Shown: in pieces, positions 51,732 through 60,274 of the stretch
Layout: each line of letters begins with the position of its first letter
Numbering within the stretch: the stretch's first letter is position 1
Assembly: GCA_023229765.1 (NCBI GenBank)
Contig: JALNYO010000018.1
Location: 1-64,000 of the forward strand
Length of the DNA stretch: 64,000 nt
From: Syntrophales bacterium
GTDB lineage: Bacteria; Desulfobacterota; Syntrophia; Syntrophales; UBA5619
Direction of reading: 5' to 3'
Translations under genes and position numbers: made by a program
Notes under the pieces: generated by a model
Told to the model about the DNA's origin: nothing
Seen by the model: the letters and a program-made list of their open reading frames with translations, nothing else
Databases searched by the model: none

Positions 51732-53015
51732 TCAGACGGTTTCCACTTTTTCCACCATGCTTGCATCCGCGTCATAAAAGAATGAGCCGATAAAAAAGAA
51801 AATCCCAGCCAGCGTGGCAGACAGCGGCAGAAAAACCATGGCTTTTTCCAGACCGAAGGCATCGGACAGGGCGCCGATAACGGGAGGCCCCAGCGTGCTG
51901 CCCAGGATATGCTGGATGATGATGCACAGGCTCAGCGATACGGCCCGGAGGCCCGGGTGGACAACATCCTGGGTTACGGCAACAGCCGCCGGCACGAAGG
52001 CTACCGCGGCGATCCCCGCTGCCAGCAGTACGGCATATTGAATTTGGCCGCGACAAACGCTGAAGGCGATAAACAGCAAAACGGCGGTCGTGAACGAAGA
52101 AAGCGCCGGAAAAAGCAGTCTCGCATTTCCCCGGCTTTTAAACCATCTATCCGCCAGATAACCGCCTAAAGGCGCCCCGATTATCGCAAGCAGCATGACG
52201 ATGCCCCCCTTGGTCGAGGCCCTGCTCATGGAGATTCCCTCCACTCGCTGAAAATAACTGGGAAGCCATGTCAGCAGGGCCGTGGTAACAAAGGTGTTGG
52301 CGGCAAAGCCGAGGTTGTTGAAGATCAGCGTTTTACTTCTTCCAAAATGGGCCGCTATTTCTCCGAGCCTCATCCTCGAACCGGTTTTTTCTGCTCCCCT
52401 GCCGACAGTTTTTTTCAGCTCTACCGTCTGGTAATCCTTAACATAAAAAAACAGCAAGGCCACAATAATGCCGGGCAGGGCCACAAGACCAAACGCATGG
52501 CGCCAGCCGAAACGCTCGGCGATGATTCCGCCCAGGGCGATCCCCAGCGCGCTTCCCAACGGGATAGAGGCATTCCAGAATCCCAGCATTCTTGCCCGTT
52601 TCTCTTTGGGAAACAATGACGATATCATCGCGGTTCCGCCGGGCGCGTAACCGGCTTCGCCAATGCCGATTGCGGTTCTCGCCGCGAAAAGCTGCCCGAA
52701 GTTTTTTGTGAAGGCGCAGGCAACCGTGGCCACACTCCAGAAAATCGTCACAAACCCGATAATTTTAACCCTGCTCCACCGATCGATGATGATGGACACC
52801 GGCAGCGTAAAGATGAGAATCGACCAGTAAACGGCGGAAACAAGCAGGCCGCACTGGGTGTCGGTAAGGCCCCAATCCTGCTTGATAAAAGGGAAAAGCG
52901 AGACGATTACCAGCCGGTCCATGTAGTCGAACATATAGATTAAAAACAAGAGGGCAAAGATGTAGTAGGGAGATGAAGTCAGCGAGCGCGTCTTGGGAAC
53001 CGGAAAATTATTCAT
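51732..53015 (-). CDS. MFS transporter, ACS/anion-cation symporter-like
   Basis: About 427 residues with twelve predicted membrane helices. It has an MFS loop-2-type region (SIIIDRWSRVKIIGF), ARTAIGIGEAGYAPGG, FPKEKRARMLGFWN, and a central charged loop; relatives move organic anions such as sugar acids or aromatic acids. Its ATG 53015 overlaps the end of the UroD-family gene by 8 nt, so the two are co-translated. A role in importing the methyl-donor substrate is plausible. The longer upstream frame is a shadow. Confidence 0.85.
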   Translation of the reverse strand: MNNFPVPKTRSLTSSPYYIFALLFLIYMFDYMDRLVIVSLFPFIKQDWGLTDTQCGLLVSAVYWSILIFTLPVSIIIDRWSRVKIIGFVTIFWSVATVACAFTKNFGQLFAARTAIGIGEAGYAPGGTAMISSLFPKEKRARMLGFWNASIPLGSALGIALGGIIAERFGWRHAFGLVALPGIIVALLFFYVKDYQTVELKKTVGRGAEKTGSRMRLGEIAAHFGRSKTLIFNNLGFAANTFVTTALLTWLPSYFQRVEGISMSRASTKGGIVMLLAIIGAPLGGYLADRWFKSRGNARLLFPALSSFTTAVLLFIAFSVCRGQIQYAVLLAAGIAAVAFVPAAVAVTQDVVHPGLRAVSLSLCIIIQHILGSTLGPPVIGALSDAFGLEKAMVFLPLSATLAGIFFFIGSFFYDADASMVEKVETV

Positions 53016-54093
53016 AGCGTCCATATTTTTTCGTGGCCTCGAACATTGCAATGCAGTTTTCAGGGTTAACCGCCGGGTGCAGCGAGTTGGAGGAGCAAAG
53101 GATGTAACCGCCGCCCTGGGCCGCGACAGCGATGGCATGCTTAACGGCGGCGTCAACCTGCTCGGGAGTCCCGGAAGGAAGCAACTCTTCGCAGTCGATA
53201 TTGCCCAACAGGCAGATTTTATTCCCCCAGGCGTCTTTAATCTTTTGCAAATCCATCCCCGCTTGCGGCTCCAGCGGGTTCAGCCCGTCATATCCGGAAG
53301 CGATAAGCGCCTCCATGATTGCCCAGAGATTGCCGTCGCTATGGCGCACCACCTTAAGACCAAGCGCGTGGGCGCGGTCAACAAGTTTTCTGTTGTAGGG
53401 ATTGACAAACTCCATAAAATGCCTGGGGGAGATTAACAGGTTGTTTGTGGAGGCAATGTCATCTTCGACCACCAGCACATCAACGCCGGCCGCGGCTAAC
53501 ATCTCAAGCTGTTTCAAGTTATATTCCGTCACGATGGCCGAAACGCTGTGAATAAAGCCGGGGTCGTCTATCAGCTTGAACATGTAGTTTTCCATCCCGG
53601 TCAGCCGCCAGGTATGCACAAAAACACCACGCATCAGCCAGAAAAGCGCCTTTTGTCCCTTGAATCTCTCCCGGGCAAGATCAAGCAGCAGGAGGTGGGA
53701 GCGATTCGGCTCGGGAATGTGATAGTTTTCAAGATCATGGGGATCATGCAGCGGGTGGCCGATGGGAACGGGCAGGCCGTGGGGGTTCCGCCTGTAGATA
53801 ACTCGCCAGTCATCCTGGACGTCTTTGTCATTGAGCATGGTCTCATGGCCAATCTCAAAAGCGGTAAAGCCGTCCACGCCAAAAGCCTCATGCAGCAGAA
53901 AAAGGGTGTCCAGCAGTTTCATCTTCTCGGCGTCATTCATGTCATAAATCTGTTTGGATTGATCCGGGAGACCATCGGTCAGGTGTTTCCCAATGCCGAT
54001 GATCGGCGCCTCATTAATTCCATGAATATAAAGAGGGACACGGTCCGGCTGCTGAAGATTCAGGGCGGTGATAATCCTCTGTTTCCCATTCAT
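53008..54093 (-). CDS. UroD/MtaA-family corrinoid methyltransferase-like protein
   Basis: 361 residues. The family splits between heme-pathway UroD and methyltransferases; the corrinoid gene upstream points to methyl transfer. Segments VEDDIASTNNLLISP and VVRHSDGNLWAIME match the barrel. The HSDGN segment lacks the Cys of the HxC zinc motif found in MtaA, so metal use may differ. AGGAGG lies 9 nt before the ATG. Overlaps the MFS gene. Not hemE: the N-terminus and context differ. Confidence 0.8.
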   Translation of the reverse strand: MNGKQRIITALNLQQPDRVPLYIHGINEAPIIGIGKHLTDGLPDQSKQIYDMNDAEKMKLLDTLFLLHEAFGVDGFTAFEIGHETMLNDKDVQDDWRVIYRRNPHGLPVPIGHPLHDPHDLENYHIPEPNRSHLLLLDLARERFKGQKALFWLMRGVFVHTWRLTGMENYMFKLIDDPGFIHSVSAIVTEYNLKQLEMLAAAGVDVLVVEDDIASTNNLLISPRHFMEFVNPYNRKLVDRAHALGLKVVRHSDGNLWAIMEALIASGYDGLNPLEPQAGMDLQKIKDAWGNKICLLGNIDCEELLPSGTPEQVDAAVKHAIAVAAQGGGYILCSSNSLHPAVNPENCIAMFEATKKYGRYE

Positions 54094-54111
54094 AAGGCAA
54101 TGCCTCCTTCT

Positions 54112-54378
54112 TTAAACTTCCCCGCAATAATGAATTTGCCAAGCTGGCTCATTTCTATAATTGCCGTCGGAATGACAGAATGCAAGCAGATTATGCTCCG
54201 CCGCCGCTGCTGTCTGTCGGGACAGGGACGGGAAAAAGTACTCACGGAGAACCGCTGGCCTCGTCATTAGACCGCTGTTGAAGGCGATGTCGTCTGCCAG
54301 AATAACGCTGTCTTTTTTCTCAATAAAGCCGGCAATGGACTTGCGGCTGGCATTGATAAGTTCACCAATAATCAGCAT
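54112..54378 (-). pseudogene. Hybrid remnant: methyltransferase N-terminus joined to UroD-family piece
   Basis: 88 codons behind a good SD. Residues 1-22 (MLIIGELINASRKSIAGF...) are the start of a pterin-binding methyl-THF:corrinoid methyltransferase. From residue 25 the sequence VILADDIAFNSGLMTRPAVL... and LLAFCHSDGNYR align with the internal part of the intact UroD-family protein next door (VEDDIAS... HSDGN). The frame then runs out. A deletion seems to have fused two methyltransferase genes and destroyed both. Confidence 0.6.
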
Positions 54379-54459
54379 GAATCACCTCAAGGGCCTTCCT
54401 GTATATTGGGAGAAAATGCGCATCGCCCGCTTGAAAACAAACGCACAGAAAAAGCACTG

Positions 54460-55098
54460 TTATTGATCTGTAAAACGGCGCGCCAGTTCTACGGCTTCGG
54501 TCGCATTGGCGCCGGAGGCGTCCGCGCCGATTTTTTCCGCGAATGCCCGGTCAATCGGGGCGCCGCCGACGATTACCTTGAGGTTTTTCCGTAAGCCCTG
54601 TGCCTCCAGCGCTTCAATCACCCGCCTCATCTCAGGCATGCTGGTCGTCAAAAGGGCGGAAAGCCCCAGCACCGGCGGTTTTATCTCCTTCACCTTGTTC
54701 AATATTTCGTCAATGTCCACATCCGTGCCGAGATCAACGACGTTGAAACCGGCGCCCTCCAGCAGCATGCAAACCAGATTCTTGCCGATGTCATGGAGGT
54801 CTCCCTTGATCGTCGCCATGACGACGGTTCCCCGGGACTTAGTCTGGTCTCCTGTCAGCAGCGGTTTAATGATAGAAAGCCCGCTTTTCATGGTGATGGC
54901 CGAGGCAAGCATTTCCGGGATGAAAATCTCGCCGCTGCCGAAAGCATCTCCCACCACGTCCATGGCCGCGATCAGCGCATCGTCGATGATCGCCCTGGGG
55001 GTGAGCCCCGCTTCCAGCGCCTGCTGCGTCAATGCTTGTATTTCTTTGTACTTGCCTTCGATTACCGCATTTTTGATGATGCTTAGATGATCCGTCAT
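54460..55098 (-). CDS. Corrinoid (B12-binding) methyl-carrier protein
   Basis: About 212 residues. Helical cap domain (1-85) and Rossmann B12 domain with DLHDIGKNLV (the DxHxxG motif whose His is the lower cobalt ligand), then GLSALLTTSMPEM and a late VIVGGAPI. Homologous to MtmC/MtbC/MttC-type carriers, which shuttle methyl groups between substrate and acceptor methyltransferases. The partner here should be the UroD-family protein (53008-54093). ATG 55098 is preferred to TTG 55107. The 81 nt to the remnant downstream hold nothing recognised. Confidence 0.92.
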   Translation of the reverse strand: MTDHLSIIKNAVIEGKYKEIQALTQQALEAGLTPRAIIDDALIAAMDVVGDAFGSGEIFIPEMLASAITMKSGLSIIKPLLTGDQTKSRGTVVMATIKGDLHDIGKNLVCMLLEGAGFNVVDLGTDVDIDEILNKVKEIKPPVLGLSALLTTSMPEMRRVIEALEAQGLRKNLKVIVGGAPIDRAFAEKIGADASGANATEAVELARRFTDQ

Positions 55099-55199
55099 GA
55101 TCGCCAACCTGTCCTTTTTTTGTGTTTGGGGCGGTTCGCGAACCGCCCCAACGTGCGAACCGTTCCGACCCGCAAACCGCCCCTGCGATGGCGGTTTTT

Positions 55200-56897
55200 C
55201 TATCCCGCCTTGTAGCCGCCGAGATTGGCCAGGGCGACGCTTCCTGGGCTGATGACCGTCTGATCGACCTTGACATTGACGCAGGCGGTTTTCCCGGAGG
55301 CAAAGGCCCGCTCCAGGGCGGGGCGGATATCTGCCGGCTTTTCGACGAGCTCCCCGAAGCCGCCCAGCGCCTCCACCAGCTTGTGGTAATCCACCCAGTT
55401 CAATTCTGTCCCGTTATTAATATGATGCCCCATCCGCAACTGCTGGCTGTGCATGATCATTCCCCACGCCTGATCGTTGGCGACGACCACGACAATCGGC
55501 AGACCCTTGCGGATCGCCGTGTTGAATTCCATGAAGTTGAAGCCGACCGAACCGTCGCCGGTAACGAGCAGGACGCGCTTGCCGGGATGCTTCAACTGCG
55601 CGGCATTCGCGTAGGGGATGCCGACGGCAAGGCTGCCGTACAGCCCGTAGTCGAGGTAGTGGCCGCCCCGGCGGATCGTTCTGGTCATCCCCATCCAGGT
55701 GGCGGTATCGCCCCCGTCGGCAACGACAATGTCGTCGTCCCTGCTCATGAAATCGTTGAGTTCCCGGGCGAGTCGCATGGGATGGATCGGCAGAGCTTCG
55801 GAATTCCAGGTCGCTTCGGCCTGTGCTTTGCCGTTCTTTTCGTACTGCCGGACGGCTTCCACCCAGGGGCCAAACTTTTCGCGCAAAGCGGCGCTGGCGT
55901 TTTCTGCGTCGAGCAGGCCGTTTACCTCAGTAAGAAACGACTTGAGGTCGCTGACGATTCCCAGCTCAATCGTCCGGTTTCTGCCGATCTCTTCGGGGGA
56001 GATATCAACCTGAATGAATTTTGCGCCCGATGGGAAGATGTCGCCGAAGATATAGAAAAGACTGAGGCGGTTGCCCAGAAAAATGACCAGGTCGGTGGTC
56101 ATCAGGCTCATCATCGCCGCGCCCGGCCGGATGGCGAGGGACGATTCAAAACAGAGCGGATGGGTGTCGGGAATAACGCCCCGGCCGGCGCCGGCGGTGA
56201 AGACAGGAATTCCCGTTTTTTCAACGAAATCTATGAGTTCCTGGCCGGCATCCGCATACCAGGCGCCGCTGCCTGCGATCGCAATCGGGTTTTTGGCCGC
56301 GCTGATCATTGCCACGGCCTTTTTCGCGTTTTCGCGATCAACGGGACGGGAGGCGATCGCCGTGTGCAGCTTCCTTACCTTAGTCATGTCCACCGTCGCG
56401 TTCAGAATGTCGCAGGGAAGCTCGAGATAAACCGGACCGGGTCTGCCGCCGCCGGCAATCCGGAAGGCCATGTCGATGTATTCGGGAATCCGCTCCGGGA
56501 CGGTGCAGACCAGCGCTTTTTTGACCATCGGCTCGATGACGGGAAGCTGGCTCATGTCTTGCAGATCGAGTTTTTCCCTGCTTTCGAGGCCGACGCAGCC
56601 GGCAATCAGGATGAGCGGCGCGTTGGCGAGCCGGGCGCTCGCAATCCCGGTCAGCGCGTTGGTGAAGCCCGGCCCCGCCGTCACCATTGCCACCGCCGGC
56701 TTCCGGTTCATCCGTCCCCAGGCCTCGGCCATGAACACCGCCGCCTGTTCGTGGCGAGTATCGAAGATCGTGATGTTCGTGCCTTCAAGGTACTGATAGA
56801 TGGGGGTGATATGTCCGCCGCTCAGCGAGAAGATGTAGTCAATCCCCCGTTCCTGAAGCGCCTCCGCGACAAGCTGCGCGCCGATGACCTTGTCCAT
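55200..56897 (-). CDS. ThDP-dependent enzyme of the acetolactate-synthase/2-hydroxyacyl-CoA-lyase family
   Basis: 565 residues. N-terminal PYR domain with the cofactor-activating Glu in DTRHEQAAVFMAEAWG (about 45-60), a central DHS-like domain (about 190-330), and a PP domain with the ThDP motif GDGSVGFNF...NDQAWGM (about 440-475). Sister enzymes make acetolactate, cleave 2-hydroxyacyl-CoA, or form or split acyloins. No regulatory small subunit or ilv genes are near, so a lyase role is more likely than IlvB; the exact substrate is unknown. AAGGAGG precedes the ATG. A family-2 repeat separates it from the SDR gene. Confidence 0.82.
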   Translation of the reverse strand: MDKVIGAQLVAEALQERGIDYIFSLSGGHITPIYQYLEGTNITIFDTRHEQAAVFMAEAWGRMNRKPAVAMVTAGPGFTNALTGIASARLANAPLILIAGCVGLESREKLDLQDMSQLPVIEPMVKKALVCTVPERIPEYIDMAFRIAGGGRPGPVYLELPCDILNATVDMTKVRKLHTAIASRPVDRENAKKAVAMISAAKNPIAIAGSGAWYADAGQELIDFVEKTGIPVFTAGAGRGVIPDTHPLCFESSLAIRPGAAMMSLMTTDLVIFLGNRLSLFYIFGDIFPSGAKFIQVDISPEEIGRNRTIELGIVSDLKSFLTEVNGLLDAENASAALREKFGPWVEAVRQYEKNGKAQAEATWNSEALPIHPMRLARELNDFMSRDDDIVVADGGDTATWMGMTRTIRRGGHYLDYGLYGSLAVGIPYANAAQLKHPGKRVLLVTGDGSVGFNFMEFNTAIRKGLPIVVVVANDQAWGMIMHSQQLRMGHHINNGTELNWVDYHKLVEALGGFGELVEKPADIRPALERAFASGKTACVNVKVDQTVISPGSVALANLGGYKAG

Positions 56898-56914
56898 TTT
56901 CCTTCCTCCTTTTG

Positions 56915-57000
56915 CATGAAAATCCCCCCATCCCCCCTTTACCAGGGGGGTAAGGGGGGATTTTCATGCTTCGTTGTGCCCCACGGGCATGGGGGTTTAT
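56915..57000. repeat. Palindromic repeat, family 2 copy e
   Basis: ATGAAAATCCCCCC arm, a shortened core (CCCCTTTACCAGGGGG), the GATTTTCATGCTTCGTTGTG tail and a GGGCATGGGGG end. It fills the gap between the SDR stop and the ThDP gene SD. Confidence 0.75.
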
Positions 57001-57008
57001 ATAAAAAT

Positions 57009-57845
57009 TTATAATTCCATGCACTGTCCGCCGTCGAGGTTAAAGGCCTGCCCGGTTATGTAACGGGAGGCATCCGAGGCGAGAAACGCTACGAGACTGC
57101 CGGCGTCGCCGGGAAGACCGATATAGCCGAGCGGAATGGTTTTGCACATCTCCTGTTCTCGCTCTTCGATCGTCGAGTTTAGAAAAGAGGCCTCCAGGCC
57201 GAAGCGCCATTTTTCGAGATCCGTTTTGATTTGCCCCGGACAGATTGCGTTCACCCTGATGCCGGCGCCGCCGAGTTCTTTAGCCATGGTTTTGGTCAGC
57301 ATGATGACGCCCGCCTTGGCCACGGCATAGGCGCTGTTGAAAAGCGGGGGAACCTTGCCCGCCCGCGAGGCGGTATTCACGATTACCCCCGGCTTTCCGG
57401 CCATCAGCGGGATCACCGCCCGTGAGACGCGAAAGACGGAAAATAGGTTGACATCCACCGTTTTTATCCAATCCGCCTCCCCATAGCTCAAAACGGTGTT
57501 CGGAACCCCGAAGACCGCACCGGCGTTGTTGCAGAGAATATCGACGTGCGTGAAGGCCGTCTTTATCGCCTCAGCCATTCGCCCTATCGAGGAGGCGTCG
57601 GTAACATCGACAGCAACGGCGAAGGTTTTTACCTGAAAAGTGTCGGCAAGTTCGGCGGCGATTTTTTCCATTTCCCCGCTTGTCGCCGTTTTTATCGCTA
57701 TTTCCGGGGAAACCGGTTTCCCCAGATCGGCAATGACGACATTGCAGCCGGAAGAGGCAAGCTTTTCGGCGATGCCGTAGCCGATGCCGCTCCTTTTTCC
57801 GGAGCCCGTCACAACCGCCGTTTTTCCTTTTAAATCTTTATACAT
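57009..57845 (-). CDS. Short-chain dehydrogenase/reductase
   Basis: About 278 residues. NAD(P)-binding TGSGKRSGIGYGIAEKL at the N-terminus, DILCNNAG, a Ser in NTASRAG and the catalytic Tyr-Lys in SAYAVAKAGV; the end NLDGGQCMEL is typical of the FabG/classical SDR group. The substrate, probably a hydroxyacyl or alcohol, is unknown. ATG 57845 has AGGAGG upstream; the longer frame lacks support. Genes upstream and downstream on the strand are ssb and the ThDP enzyme. Confidence 0.9.
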   Translation of the reverse strand: MYKDLKGKTAVVTGSGKRSGIGYGIAEKLASSGCNVVIADLGKPVSPEIAIKTATSGEMEKIAAELADTFQVKTFAVAVDVTDASSIGRMAEAIKTAFTHVDILCNNAGAVFGVPNTVLSYGEADWIKTVDVNLFSVFRVSRAVIPLMAGKPGVIVNTASRAGKVPPLFNSAYAVAKAGVIMLTKTMAKELGGAGIRVNAICPGQIKTDLEKWRFGLEASFLNSTIEEREQEMCKTIPLGYIGLPGDAGSLVAFLASDASRYITGQAFNLDGGQCMEL

Positions 57846-57933
57846 GGGAGGCCTCCTGATTATAATAGTAGGCGCACGAGATGGTTTGGACGATGGGGAT
57901 AGCTGATGATAGGTTGCAAACCCGCAAACAGGA

Positions 57934-57959
57934 TCCTGACCGGACATCGCCGGTCAGGA
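57934..57959. terminator. Strong hairpin between ssb and SDR
   Basis: A perfect 10-bp stem (57934-57943 with 57950-57959) around ACATCG. On the minus strand no T-run follows, so it may be a transcription-pausing or mRNA-processing hairpin rather than a classical terminator. It lies 48 nt after the ssb stop. Confidence 0.4.
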
Positions 57960-58006
57960 CTTCTTTCAAGCATGACATTTTTACACGCCATCAAGTCCTC
58001 TGCTGA

Positions 58007-58423
58007 TTAAAACGGGACGTCGTCATCGGGCATTGGCCCATCTGCCCCGGGATGCGGCAGCGGTGGTTCCTCGCGCCCGGCGTCGGAGTCTTTCTGGCCT
58101 TTCGAATCAAGCATCTTCATATCGGAAGCGACGATCTCCGTAGTGTATTTCTTGACGCCCTCTTTATCTTCCCAGGATCTGGTCTGAATACGTCCTTCGA
58201 TGTAAACCAGCTTCCCTTTTATTAAGTATTTGCCGCAGATCTCCGCCAGTTTGCCAAAGGTGACAATTCTGTGCCACTCGGTCTTTTGAGCCTTCTCGCC
58301 GTTTTTGTCCTTCCATACCTCATCGGTGGCCATCGTGAAGTTTGTCACCATCATCCCATCCGGCGTATATCTGACCTCCGGATCCTTCCCCAGCCTGCCC
58401 ACCAGTATCGCCTTGTTGATCAT
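58007..58423 (-). CDS. ssb: Single-stranded DNA-binding protein
   Basis: 138 residues. OB-fold with MINKAILVGRLGKDPEVRYT, KKTEWHRI-type (here AQKTEWHRIVTFGKLAE) and GKLVYIEGRIQTRSW. The C-terminal linker ends in the acidic tip DDDVPF, the protein-interaction tail. It coats ssDNA in replication and repair. GGGGAG precedes the ATG. Slightly short linker for the family but functional-looking. Confidence 0.96.
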   Translation of the reverse strand: MINKAILVGRLGKDPEVRYTPDGMMVTNFTMATDEVWKDKNGEKAQKTEWHRIVTFGKLAEICGKYLIKGKLVYIEGRIQTRSWEDKEGVKKYTTEIVASDMKMLDSKGQKDSDAGREEPPLPHPGADGPMPDDDVPF

Positions 58424-58484
58424 CTTCTCTCCCCTTTCTGAAAACGTAGTTTAATGTGTATAAAACAAAGTTTAATGTTCATAA

Positions 58485-58580
58485 TCTGATTCTAACTGCT
58501 TGAAATACCATATTCCCGACAGAGACATTATGAACATTAAGCTTCGCTTTCGGGAATGACAAATGGTTTTGCAATTACCT
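58485..58580. repeat. Partial family 1 element
   Basis: Matches the right half of the element at 25974-26145: TTCTAACTGCTTGAAA, the ATGAACATTAAGCTTCGC tag and the right end GTTTTGCAATTACCT. The left inverted terminus is missing, and the flank carries further diverged ATTAAACT tags. It lies between divergent ssb and lysS. Confidence 0.65.
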
Positions 58581-58705
58581 CAACGGATTTTTAATTTATC
58601 ATATAGAACTTATGAAAATGTCGCAATGCAAAAATTGATACAGGCGCAAACACCAAACCGCGAGCGGCAAACCGGGAGCCTCCTGCCGGCGGCGTTAATT
58701 CCTCC

Positions 58706-58735
58706 TTGACTAATTTCTTGTAAAAATGTAGTCAA
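58706..58735. promoter_or_regulatory. Inverted repeat upstream of lysS
   Basis: TTGACTA (58706-58712) and TAGTCAA (58729-58735) form a 7-bp dyad with 16-bp spacing; TATAAC follows at 58744-58749. Possibly an operator or part of the promoter of the lysS-lolCD-bamA block. Low certainty. Confidence 0.25.
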
Positions 58736-58771
58736 ATTCGCTTTATAACAAAACAGAACGATAGAGGGACT

Positions 58772-60274
58772 ATGGAAGAGGAAAATGAACTGCTGAAAAA
58801 ACGTCGGGAAAAGGCCGACTCAATAAAGAACGACGGGCTCGAACTCTATCCGAACGATGTGCAGGTTGCGAATAATTCGGAAGCAATAAGGGAACGCTTT
58901 GAAAATTTATCTGAAGAAGAACTGGTTAAAATTGACGAACGCTTTACGCTTGCCGGGCGCATCATGGCAATCCGCGATTTCGGCAAGAGCGCCTTCGTCA
59001 GCATTCAGGATCGCAAGGGGCGAATCCAGGCCTTTCTGCGCAAAAACGCACTGGGGGAAAAGGGATTCTCGCTCTTCAAGAAGCTCGACGCCGGGGATGT
59101 AGTCTGGATAGCCGGGCGAATTTTCAAGACCAAAACCGGCGAGTTATCCATAGACGTGGAGGAAAACGGCCTGCGCCTGCTTTCCAAATCGCTGCTGCCC
59201 TTGCCGGAGAAATGGCACGGTCTGACCGACGTGGAGATTCGCTACCGCCAGCGCCATCTTGATTTGATCGTCAACCCCGAGGTGCGCAAGGTATTTCAGC
59301 AGCGCAGCCGCATTATCAGCCTGATTCGCCGGTTCATGGAAGAGCGGGATTTCCTGGAAGTCGAAACCCCGATGATGCAGCCCAAGGCGGGCGGCGCGGT
59401 GGCCAGACCGTTCAAAACCTTTCACAACGCGCTGGGGATGAATCTCTTTCTTAGAATCGCCCCGGAACTGTACCTGAAGCGCCTGATAACCGGCGGATTG
59501 GAAAGGGTTTTCGAGATCAACAGAAACTTCCGGAACGAGGGAATCTCCACCTTTCACAACCCGGAATTCACGATGATGGAATTCTATCAGGCCTATGCGA
59601 CCTATGAGGAGCTGATGGCGATGACGGAGGAACTGTTAGCCTTTGTCGCCATGAACCTGTTTTCGTCGCTTAAATTTACCTATCAGGGAAACGGGATAAA
59701 TCTGGCGCCCCCCTGGCGGAGAATAACCGTCCGGGATGCCGTCCTCGAGATAGGCGGCGTCAAGCCCGAAATCCTTGCCGATCCGGCACTGCTGGCTGAA
59801 TATGCGGGGAAACTCGGCGTTCAGTTGAAGGCAAGCGACCCCCCCGGCAAGGTTTTGATGGCAATCTTTGACGAAACGGTGGAAAAAAGGCTGATTCAGC
59901 CGACCTTTGTAACCCATTACCCGGTGGAGGTCTCTCCCCTCTCCCGCCGGAACGTCGCGGATCCCTCCGTCACCGACCGCTTTGAACTTTACATTGCCGG
60001 CAGAGAAATCGCCAATGCTTTCTCGGAGTTGAACGATCCGGTCGATCAGCGCCAAAGGTTCGAGCAGCAGATCAAGGAGCGGGAGGCGGGCGATCTGGAG
60101 GCGCACGAAATGGATGAGGACTACATCGGCGCCCTTGAATACGGGATGCCGCCGACCGCCGGCGAGGGGATCGGCATTGACCGGCTGGTGATGCTGATGA
60201 CCGACTCCGCTTCCATCCGGGACGTGATTCTCTTTCCGCTTTTGCGAAGCAGGGAAACCGCCAGGGAAGAATGA
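58772..60274 (+). CDS. lysS: Lysyl-tRNA synthetase, class II
   Basis: 500 residues. N-terminal OB anticodon domain (about 55-155), then the class II core: motif 1 region EERDFLEVETPMMQ, motif 2 FRNEGISTFHNPEFTMMEFY, and motif 3 GEGIGIDRLVML near the C-terminus. Charges tRNA-Lys. Its TGA overlaps the lolC/E ATG, so it is co-translated with the lipoprotein-release genes. Gene order lysS-lolC-lolD-bamA is a recurrent Deltaproteobacterial arrangement. Confidence 0.97.
   Translation: MEEENELLKKRREKADSIKNDGLELYPNDVQVANNSEAIRERFENLSEEELVKIDERFTLAGRIMAIRDFGKSAFVSIQDRKGRIQAFLRKNALGEKGFSLFKKLDAGDVVWIAGRIFKTKTGELSIDVEENGLRLLSKSLLPLPEKWHGLTDVEIRYRQRHLDLIVNPEVRKVFQQRSRIISLIRRFMEERDFLEVETPMMQPKAGGAVARPFKTFHNALGMNLFLRIAPELYLKRLITGGLERVFEINRNFRNEGISTFHNPEFTMMEFYQAYATYEELMAMTEELLAFVAMNLFSSLKFTYQGNGINLAPPWRRITVRDAVLEIGGVKPEILADPALLAEYAGKLGVQLKASDPPGKVLMAIFDETVEKRLIQPTFVTHYPVEVSPLSRRNVADPSVTDRFELYIAGREIANAFSELNDPVDQRQRFEQQIKEREAGDLEAHEMDEDYIGALEYGMPPTAGEGIGIDRLVMLMTDSASIRDVILFPLLRSRETAREE

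Noticed and set aside
55122..57014. 630-codon plus-strand ORF opposite the ThDP enzyme
   Set aside because: Its protein sequence has no family motif, while the minus-strand frame is a complete ThDP enzyme; the end also runs through a repeat.
58007..58423. ssb as part of a mobile-element cargo
   Set aside because: Normal chromosomal ssb length and acidic tail, no phage or plasmid genes near.
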